DNA of 5,178 nucleotides from Chitinophaga pinensis (GTDB lineage Bacteria; Bacteroidota; Bacteroidia; UKL13-3), in assembly GCA_943323675.2 (NCBI GenBank), contig CALPIR020000172.1, positions 1 through 5,178 on the forward strand, written 5' to 3'. A program made the translations under genes and the position numbers. Shown in pieces: positions 1-5,178 of this stretch; position 1 is the stretch's first letter; every line of letters starts with the position of its first letter. Below the pieces are notes generated by a model. That model was given only the letters and a program-made list of their open reading frames with translations, was not told the origin of the DNA and did not search any database.

Positions 1-310
1 AGCAACAATTCTTAAAGACGAATACGGTATAGAGCCTGCAGCTGCTGCAGTTGCTGTTGCCGCTCCAGCTGCTGCTGCAGGTGAAGCTGCTGCTGAAAAA
101 TCAACTTTTGATGTGATTTTGAAAAATGCAGGTCAAGCTAAATTAAACGTAGTAAAAGTTGTAAAAGACTTAACAGGTTTAGGATTGAAAGAAGCTAAAG
201 AATTAGTTGACGGTGCTCCAAAAGCAATTAAAGAGGGCGTTGACAAAGCTGAAGCTGAAAGCTTAAAAGCTAAGCTTGAAGAAGCTGGTGCTGAAGTAGA
301 ATTGAAGTAA
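1..310 (+). CDS. rplL: 50S ribosomal protein bL12 (L7/L12), 3' part; 5' end outside window
   Basis: L12 forms the flexible ribosomal stalk, bound through L10, that recruits translation factor GTPases such as EF-Tu, EF-G and IF2. The visible 102 residues run in frame from base 2 to the TAA at 308-310. The family is usually about 120-125 residues, so roughly 20-24 N-terminal residues (the dimerisation helices) lie upstream. Codons from about 32 to 97 encode the Ala/Pro-rich hinge, written largely as GCT/GCA repeats, with the 10-mer GCTGCTGCAG at both 41-50 and 71-80. The C-terminal domain starts near base 101 (Ser-Thr-Phe-Asp-Val-Ile-Leu-Lys) and contains the signature TGLGLKEAKELVDGAP. Compared with E. 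coli numbering, factor-contact positions K65, K70 and K84 are conserved, V66 is Leu, I69 is Val and R73 is Lys. A GTG at 113 is an internal codon, not the start. Identification is secure. Confidence 0.97.
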   Translation, partial: ATILKDEYGIEPAAAAVAVAAPAAAAGEAAAEKSTFDVILKNAGQAKLNVVKVVKDLTGLGLKEAKELVDGAPKAIKEGVDKAEAESLKAKLEEAGAEVELK

Positions 311-314
311 TTCT

Positions 315-357
315 ACCCTCGCACTTTTGAGAACTTGACCCCGGCTTTGCCGAGGGT
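315..357 (+). promoter_or_regulatory. Possible alternative stem competing with the rplL-rpoB hairpin
   Basis: ACCCTCG at 315-321, starting five bases after the rplL stop codon, is perfectly complementary to CGAGGGT at 351-357. That second segment is most of the 3' arm of the terminator-like hairpin described separately. The two pairings exclude each other. The alternative is 7 bp long and pairs A353, the base that is bulged in the terminator hairpin. Such three-segment overlap is typical of attenuators, and a ribosome ending translation of rplL would probably cover 315-321. However, the terminator stem is longer, has a tiny loop and forms locally, so the alternative would need help to win. 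The complementarity is directly visible. A regulatory role is inference. Confidence 0.3.
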
Positions 358-370
358 CAATTTCTTGTTT
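331..370 (+). terminator. Intrinsic terminator or attenuator hairpin between rplL and rpoB
   Basis: The arm TTGACCCCGGC (335-345) pairs with GCCGAGGGTCAA (349-360) to give an 11-bp stem with one bulged base (A353) and a three-base TTT loop. After a C334/T361 mismatch, G331-A333 pair with T362-C364 and extend the base. The stem is GC-rich in an AT-rich setting and is followed by TTTCTTGTTT (361-370), eight T in ten. This fits a Rho-independent terminator. Since rpoB and rpoC lie just downstream and normally depend on read-through from the ribosomal protein genes, partial termination is the likely role, as known for the rplL-rpoB attenuator of E. coli. The T-tract is interrupted, which also suggests incomplete termination. 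Confidence 0.75.
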
Positions 371-377
371 ATAAACA
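366..377. repeat. 12-bp perfect palindrome in the rpoB leader
   Basis: TGTTTATAAACA reads the same on both strands. It overlaps the T-rich tail of the hairpin and lies 47 bases before the rpoB start. With no loop it cannot form an RNA hairpin, so if functional it would be a dyad bound by a dimeric DNA-binding protein. Short AT-rich palindromes also arise by chance, and I recognise no known operator here. Confidence 0.35.
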
Positions 378-385
378 TTGCTATT

Positions 386-406
386 TTTTGTCAAAGTTTT
401 GTCAAA
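386..406 (+). repeat. Tandem 10-bp direct repeat TTTTGTCAAA before rpoB
   Basis: TTTTGTCAAA occurs at 386-395 and again at 397-406, separated by one G, giving an 11-bp period close to one helical turn. Each copy is itself near-symmetrical (TTTG-T-CAAA). The second copy ends 18 bases before the TTG start of rpoB. The region also holds TATTTTTTG (382-390), one base longer than the Bacteroidota -7 element TAnnTTTG, but no -33 TTTG/TTG element sits at the usual 19-21 base distance, so I do not call a promoter. Possible roles are a protein-binding site or an unstructured ribosome entry stretch; neither is shown. Confidence 0.5.
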
Positions 407-409
407 TTT

Positions 410-427
410 TAACCCAAAAATCCATTG
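410..427 (+). promoter_or_regulatory. rpoB translation start region: TTG start without Shine-Dalgarno
   Basis: An in-frame TAA at 410-412 is followed by CCC AAA AAT CCA and then TTG at 425, so rpoB cannot begin earlier. The next in-frame candidates are ATG at 437 and ATG at 440. TTG is preferred because it gives Met-Ala-Asn-Lys, the N-terminus I recall for RpoB of Sphingobacteriales-type Bacteroidota. There is no purine-rich Shine-Dalgarno sequence; instead an A-run (416-420) lies just upstream, as is common in this phylum. The choice between TTG and the ATG pair changes only four or five residues. Confidence 0.7.
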
Positions 428-3400
428 GCTAATAAAATGATGCAAACAGGAGAAAGAATTAATTTCTCAACTGTTAAAAAGGTAATCGATTATCCGGATT
501 TCTTGGATGTTCAATTAGAATCATTCAAGGAGTTTTTCCAACTCGATACCACATCGGAAAGCAGAGCTAACGAAGGCCTGTACAAAGTGTTTCAGGAAAA
601 TTTTCCTATCACTGATACCCGAAATATTTTCGTATTAGAATTTCTTGATTACTTTGTTGATCCACCTCGCTACTCAATTGATGAGTGCATTGAGCGTGGT
701 TTAACTTACAATGTTCCACTAAAGGCTAAGTTACGCTTATCGTGTAACGATCCTGAACATGAAGATTTCCAAACTATCGTGCAAGATGTGTACCTAGGTA
801 CTATTCCATACATGACACCAGGTGGAACTTTTTGTATTAATGGAGCAGAGCGCGTAATTGTTTCTCAATTACATCGCTCACCAGGTGTGTTCTTCGGTCA
901 AACCTACCACACCAATGGTACTAAGTTATACTCGGCTCGTGTTATTCCTTTCAAAGGTAGCTGGATTGAGTTTGCAACAGACGTTAATAACGTCATGTAT
1001 GCATACATCGACCGTAAGAAAAAATTCCCAGTTACTACATTATTGAGAGCTATTGGTTACGAAACTGATAAAGATATTTTAAACTTATTTGACTTAGCTG
1101 AAGAAATTAAGGTAAGTAAATCAGGTTTGAAAAAAGCTGTTGGTCGTAAATTAGCTGCAAGGGTATTAAAAACTTGGGTTGAAGATTTCGTTGATGAAGA
1201 CACCGGTGAGGTGGTTTCCATAGAGCGTAATGAAGTTATTATTGAACGTGATACCGTGTTGGAAGATGAGCACATCGACCTTATTGTTGAAGCAGAAGTG
1301 AAAACTATTCTTCTTCACAAAAACGAATCTAACCACAACGACTTCGCTATTATCTTAAATACCTTACAAAAAGATACAGCAAACAGTGGTAAAGAAGCTC
1401 ATGAGCACATTTACCGTCAATTGCGTAATGCAGATCCACCTGATGAGGAAACTGCATGTGGTGTAATTGATAAATTATTCTTCTCTGATAAACGCTATGA
1501 TTTAGGAGAAGTAGGCCGCTACCGTATAAACCGTAAGTTAAATCGTAACACCTCTTCTGAGGTACGCGTATTAACAAAAGATGATATTGTAAGTATCATG
1601 AAATACTTAATTGAGTTATCTAATTCACGTGCAGACGTGGATGATATTGATCACTTAAGTAACAGACGTGTGCGTACAGTTGGCGAACAATTATATTCTC
1701 AATTTGGTGTAGGTTTAGCTCGTATGGCACGTACCATTCGCGAGCGTATGAATATCCGTGATAACGAGGTGTTTACGCCAGCCGATTTGATTAACGCAAA
1801 AACATTATCTTCTGTAATTAACTCGTTTTTTGGTACAAACCAATTATCGCAGTTTATGGATCAAACCAATCCTTTGGCCGAAATTACCCACAAACGTAGG
1901 TTATCAGCCCTAGGTCCAGGTGGTCTATCTCGTGATAGAGCAGGCTTCGAGGTTCGTGACGTTCACTATACGCACTACGGTCGTTTGTGTACAATCGAAA
2001 CTCCTGAGGGTCCAAACATTGGTTTGATTTCATCATTATGTGTGCATGCCAAAATTAACGGTATGGGTTTCATCGAAACACCTTACCTTAAAGTTGAAGA
2101 TGGAAAAGTTCGAATCGACCAACCGGTAACTTATTTAAGTGCCGAAGACGAAGAGGGTAAAACCATTGCACAGTGTAATGCAGTGTATGATGAAAAAGGT
2201 AATTTTGCTACCCCTAAAGTAAAAGCACGTTACGAAGGTGACTTCCCCATGGTGGAAGCAGAAAAACTGGAGTTTATGGATATTGCTCCTAACCAAATCG
2301 TTTCGATTGCTGCATCCATGATTCCTTTCCTTGAACATAATGATGCGAATCGTGCATTGATGGGATCGAACATGCAACGTCAAGCAGTACCGTTATTAAA
2401 ACCACAAGCTCCGGTTGTGGGTACAGGTTTAGAGGGCAAAATAGCTCGCGACTCTCGTACCATGATTGTTGCTGAAGGTACGGGTGTTATTGATTATGTA
2501 GATGCTAATAAAATTGTTGTTCGTTACGAACAATCGGAAGTAGATAAATTAGTTAGCTTTGGTACTGATACTAAAACTTACGACTTAATCAAATTCCGTA
2601 GAACCAATCAAAATACGTGTATCAACTTAAAACCAATTGTTAAAAAAGGTGATAAAGTTGAAAAAGGCATGGTATTGTGCGATGGTTACGCTACCGAGAA
2701 TGGTGAACTTGCATTGGGTCGCAACTTAAAAGTTGCTTTCATGCCTTGGCAAGGTTTCAACTTCGAGGATGCGATCGTAATTTCTGAACGCGTTGTTAAA
2801 GAAGATATCTTTACCTCTATTCACGTCACAGAATACGAGTTGGAGGTTCGTGATACAAAACGTGGTGAAGAGGAATTGACAAATGACATTCCAAACGTAA
2901 GTGAAGATGCAACACGTAACTTAGATGAAAACGGTTTAATCCGTGTGGGTTGTGAAGTAGCAGAAGGTGATATTTTAATCGGTAAAATTACTCCTAAAGG
3001 AGAAACAGAGCCATCGCCTGAAGAGAAATTACTACGTGCTATTTTTGGAGACAAAGCTGGTGACGTAAAAGATGCTTCGCTTAAGGCACCACCATCAACA
3101 TCAGGTGTTGTTATCGAGAAAAAATTATTTGCCCGTACCAAAAAGGATAAAACTGCTAAAGTTGACGACAAAGCTAAAATAGCTAAGTTACATGATGAGC
3201 ATGAGAAAAATGTTAAGGCTATTCAGCAAACATTAATCGAAAAGTTATTTGCGGTACTTCAGGGTAAAACTTCACAAGGTTTATTTAATGTATATGGTGA
3301 AGAGTTAATTGCAAAAGGAACTAAGTTTACAAACAAAAACCTTAGCGATATTGACTACACCCACATTAATGCGAACAACTGGACAACAGACGCTGATAAA

Positions 3401-4240
3401 AATGAGCAGGTACGTTTGATTTTATCAAACTACAAAAATCGTTTAAATCAAGAGATTGCTGATTTCAGACGTAAAGAGTTTGCAGTTCTTGTAGGAGATG
3501 AGTTACCAACTGGTATTTTAAAACTTGCTAAAGTTTATATAGCTAACAAGCGTAAACTAAAAGTAGGTGATAAGATGGCCGGTCGCCATGGTAACAAAGG
3601 TATAGTTGCACGTATTGTGCGTGACGAAGACTTACCGTTTATGGAAGATGGAACTCCGGTAGATATCGTATTGAATCCACTAGGTGTGCCTTCTCGTATG
3701 AACTTAGGTCAGATTTACGAAACAGTACTAGGCTGGGCTGGTAAAGAATTAGGTTTAAAGTTCGCTACTCCAATTTTTGACGTTGCTACCGAAGAGCAAG
3801 TGCTTGAATATTGCCATGAAGCTGGTATTCCTGAGTTTGGTCTTACCCAATTGTATGATGGTTTAAGTGGAGATAAATTCCACCAATCAGTTACAGTTGG
3901 TATCATCTACATGTTAAAATTAGGTCACATGGTTGATGATAAGATGCATGCTCGTTCTATCGGTCCATACTCATTAATTACACAACAACCATTGGGTGGT
4001 AAAGCACAATTTGGTGGTCAGCGTTTTGGTGAGATGGAGGTATGGGCACTTGAAGCATTTGGTGCAGCCAACATATTACAAGAAATCTTAACCATTAAGT
4101 CGGATGATATTATTGGACGTGCTAAAACTTACGAAGCCATTGTTAAGGGAGATAACCTTCCTCAACCAGGACTTCCAGAGTCGTTCAACGTATTAATGCA
4201 TGAGTTAAGAGGCTTAGGTCTTGATGTTACACTTGAATAA
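425..4240 (+). CDS. rpoB: DNA-directed RNA polymerase subunit beta, complete
   Basis: The beta subunit forms one pincer of RNA polymerase and half of the active centre. The protein has 1271 residues, against 1342 in E. coli. Rough order is protrusion and lobe (about 20-465), fork/rifampicin region (468-535), external and hybrid-binding parts (about 540-1190) and C-terminal clamp segment (about 1191-1271). The rifampicin pocket is wild type: Q476, F477, D479, H489, R492, S494, L496 and I535 match E. coli Q513, F514, D516, H526, R529, S531, L533 and I572. NMQRQAVP lies at 649-656. E781/D782 (in NFEDA) match E. coli E813/D814, and K1050/K1058 in GDKMAGRHGNKG match K1065/K1073. Relative to E. coli, the lobe is about 45 residues shorter, a segment of about 55 residues is missing between K1058 and GGKAQFGGQ, and the 903-1023 region is slightly longer. 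These are lineage-specific insert differences, not damage. Start choice is discussed at the start-region entry. Confidence 0.99.
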   Translation: MANKMMQTGERINFSTVKKVIDYPDFLDVQLESFKEFFQLDTTSESRANEGLYKVFQENFPITDTRNIFVLEFLDYFVDPPRYSIDECIERGLTYNVPLKAKLRLSCNDPEHEDFQTIVQDVYLGTIPYMTPGGTFCINGAERVIVSQLHRSPGVFFGQTYHTNGTKLYSARVIPFKGSWIEFATDVNNVMYAYIDRKKKFPVTTLLRAIGYETDKDILNLFDLAEEIKVSKSGLKKAVGRKLAARVLKTWVEDFVDEDTGEVVSIERNEVIIERDTVLEDEHIDLIVEAEVKTILLHKNESNHNDFAIILNTLQKDTANSGKEAHEHIYRQLRNADPPDEETACGVIDKLFFSDKRYDLGEVGRYRINRKLNRNTSSEVRVLTKDDIVSIMKYLIELSNSRADVDDIDHLSNRRVRTVGEQLYSQFGVGLARMARTIRERMNIRDNEVFTPADLINAKTLSSVINSFFGTNQLSQFMDQTNPLAEITHKRRLSALGPGGLSRDRAGFEVRDVHYTHYGRLCTIETPEGPNIGLISSLCVHAKINGMGFIETPYLKVEDGKVRIDQPVTYLSAEDEEGKTIAQCNAVYDEKGNFATPKVKARYEGDFPMVEAEKLEFMDIAPNQIVSIAASMIPFLEHNDANRALMGSNMQRQAVPLLKPQAPVVGTGLEGKIARDSRTMIVAEGTGVIDYVDANKIVVRYEQSEVDKLVSFGTDTKTYDLIKFRRTNQNTCINLKPIVKKGDKVEKGMVLCDGYATENGELALGRNLKVAFMPWQGFNFEDAIVISERVVKEDIFTSIHVTEYELEVRDTKRGEEELTNDIPNVSEDATRNLDENGLIRVGCEVAEGDILIGKITPKGETEPSPEEKLLRAIFGDKAGDVKDASLKAPPSTSGVVIEKKLFARTKKDKTAKVDDKAKIAKLHDEHEKNVKAIQQTLIEKLFAVLQGKTSQGLFNVYGEELIAKGTKFTNKNLSDIDYTHINANNWTTDADKNEQVRLILSNYKNRLNQEIADFRRKEFAVLVGDELPTGILKLAKVYIANKRKLKVGDKMAGRHGNKGIVARIVRDEDLPFMEDGTPVDIVLNPLGVPSRMNLGQIYETVLGWAGKELGLKFATPIFDVATEEQVLEYCHEAGIPEFGLTQLYDGLSGDKFHQSVTVGIIYMLKLGHMVDDKMHARSIGPYSLITQQPLGGKAQFGGQRFGEMEVWALEAFGAANILQEILTIKSDDIIGRAKTYEAIVKGDNLPQPGLPESFNVLMHELRGLGLDVTLE

Positions 4241-4258
4241 TTACAGACAGCAACTAAT
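4241..4258 (+). other. 18-base rpoB-rpoC spacer, in frame and stop-free
   Basis: Only 18 bases separate the TAA of rpoB (4238-4240) from the ATG of rpoC. There is no Shine-Dalgarno sequence, hairpin or promoter. The spacer reads as six sense codons (Leu-Gln-Thr-Ala-Thr-Asn) in the frame shared by both genes, so one stop codon is all that separates beta from beta'. The short distance suggests translational coupling and supports co-transcription. Confidence 0.8.
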
Positions 4259-5178
4259 ATGTCAAAAAAAGATATCAAAATCAAAAGTAATTTCACCAAG
4301 ATCCGTATTGGTTTGGCTTCGCCAGAATCAATACTTACAAGATCGCACGGTGAGGTAACAAAACCCGAAACGATAAACTATCGTAGCTTTAAACCTGAAA
4401 TGGGTGGATTGTTTTGCGAGCGTATTTTCGGACCAATTAAAGATTACGAATGCCATTGCGGTAAATACAAACGTATTCGCTACAAAGGAATCGTATGCGA
4501 TCGTTGCGGTGTAGAAGTTACTGAGAAAAAAGTAAGACGTGAGCGCATCGGCCACATAAATCTTGTGGTGCCTGTTGCACATATCTGGTATTTCCGCTCG
4601 TTACCAAATAAAATTGGTTACTTGTTAGGTATACCAACAAAAAAACTTGACATGGTTGTATACTACGAACGTTACGTAGTATGCCAACCTGGTCTTAAAG
4701 GAAACGATGGTGTATTAATGCACGATTTGTTAACCGAAGAGGAATATTTAGATATTCTTGATACGTTACCAAAGGACAACCAGCATTTAGATGATTTAGA
4801 CCCTAATAAATTTATTGCCAAAATGGGCGGTGATGCATTATGGTTTTTATTGTCTCGCATCAACCTAGATAATTTAAGTTTCGACTTACGTAACAAGGCA
4901 AGCAACGAAACTTCACAACAACGTAAACAAGAAGCTTTAAAGCGCCTTAAAGTTGTTGAAGGTTTCCGCTCTGCTCAAGAAAACGGTGAAAACCGTCCAG
5001 AGTGGATGGTAGTAAAAATATTACCAGTTATTCCACCTGAATTACGTCCGCTAGTTCCACTAGAAGGTGGTCGTTTCGCTACATCAGATTTAAATGATTT
5101 ATACCGCAGGGTAATTATACGTAACAACCGTTTAAAACGCTTAATGGAGATTAAAGCTCCTGAAGTGATTTTACGTAA
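4259..5178 (+). CDS. rpoC: DNA-directed RNA polymerase subunit beta', N-terminal part; 3' end outside window
   Basis: The beta' subunit forms the clamp and carries the catalytic Mg-binding aspartates, which lie downstream of this window. The frame stays open from ATG at 4259 to the last base, giving 306 full codons plus two bases. The full protein is usually about 1400 residues or more in this phylum, so roughly a fifth is present. It begins Met-Ser-Lys-Lys-Asp-Ile-Lys. The clamp zinc ribbon is intact: C65 and C67, then C80 and C83, with the same spacing as E. coli C70, C72, C85 and C88. The C-terminal end of the visible part has PPELRPLVPLEGGRF (259 onward) and SDLNDLYRRVIIRNNRLKRL, which covers the rudder region by comparison with E. 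coli. The ATG is the only plausible start: it lies 18 bases after rpoB, and its N-terminus aligns well. There is no Shine-Dalgarno sequence, so translation may depend on coupling to rpoB. The truncation is only the window edge. Confidence 0.98.
   Translation, partial: MSKKDIKIKSNFTKIRIGLASPESILTRSHGEVTKPETINYRSFKPEMGGLFCERIFGPIKDYECHCGKYKRIRYKGIVCDRCGVEVTEKKVRRERIGHINLVVPVAHIWYFRSLPNKIGYLLGIPTKKLDMVVYYERYVVCQPGLKGNDGVLMHDLLTEEEYLDILDTLPKDNQHLDDLDPNKFIAKMGGDALWFLLSRINLDNLSFDLRNKASNETSQQRKQEALKRLKVVEGFRSAQENGENRPEWMVVKILPVIPPELRPLVPLEGGRFATSDLNDLYRRVIIRNNRLKRLMEIKAPEVILR

Noticed and set aside
38..94. GCT/GCA trinucleotide repeats with three CTGCAG hexamers
   Set aside because: These are fully explained by the Ala-rich hinge of L12 and are in frame with it, so they are not a separate repeat element.
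382..390. TATTTTTTG as a Bacteroidota -7 promoter element for rpoB
   Set aside because: It has one base too many for TAnnTTTG, and the nearest upstream TTG (365-367) is only 14 bases away rather than about 19-21.
389..405. Two TTGACA hexamers on the minus strand (complement of TGTCAA) as antisense promoter -35 elements
   Set aside because: No good -10 sequence follows at 16-18 bases, and Bacteroidota primary promoters use TTTG/TAnnTTTG instead. The hexamers are explained by the direct repeat.
263..445. 60-codon minus-strand open frame spanning the rplL end and the rpoB leader
   Set aside because: It overlaps the terminator hairpin and the start of rpoB, and its product resembles no family I recognise.
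2821..3171. 116-codon open frame on the minus strand inside rpoB
   Set aside because: It lies wholly antisense to a strongly conserved coding region, its translation is Ser-rich low-information sequence, and it has no start signal. It is a shadow of the rpoB codons.
4328..4582. 84-codon open frame on the minus strand opposite rpoC
   Set aside because: It covers the conserved N-terminal clamp and zinc ribbon codons of rpoC on the other strand, with no independent coding evidence.

Overview
The window holds the end of one ribosomal protein gene and the start of the RNA polymerase genes from a Bacteroidota (Bacteroidetes) chromosome. In order, all on the + strand, they are the 3' part of rplL (bL12), a 114-base intergenic stretch, complete rpoB (beta subunit, 1271 residues) and the first 306 codons of rpoC (beta' subunit). 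This is the conserved rplJ-rplL-rpoB-rpoC arrangement found in most bacteria. The lineage call rests on three things. The L12 linker and RpoB sequence look Bacteroidota-like. No Shine-Dalgarno sequence precedes rpoB or rpoC. The AT-rich codon use favours TTA for Leu, CGT for Arg and AAA for Lys. The RpoB N-terminus (Met-Ala-Asn-Lys) resembles what I recall from Sphingobacteriales and relatives, but the order is only a guess.

Region by region: bases 1-310 encode the hinge and C-terminal domain of L12. Bases 311-424 are the only substantial non-coding stretch and are dense with structure. They hold a terminator-type hairpin, an upstream segment that could pair with the same 3' arm, a 12-bp perfect palindrome, and a 10-bp sequence repeated with an 11-bp period just before rpoB. 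rpoB (425-4240) begins with TTG, and an in-frame stop at 410-412 limits how far upstream it could start. An 18-base gap with no Shine-Dalgarno sequence leads to rpoC (4259 to the window end).

The genes share one transcription unit. L12 is needed in several copies per ribosome, whereas beta and beta' are needed one each per polymerase. The hairpin after rplL and the TTG start of rpoB would both lower beta output relative to L12, while the close rpoB-rpoC spacing would keep beta and beta' in step. This regulatory reading is inference.

I found no mobile element, CRISPR array, RNA gene or defence system, and no new protein family. The genes are ordinary housekeeping genes with intact catalytic motifs. 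What merits a second look is the rplL-rpoB leader.
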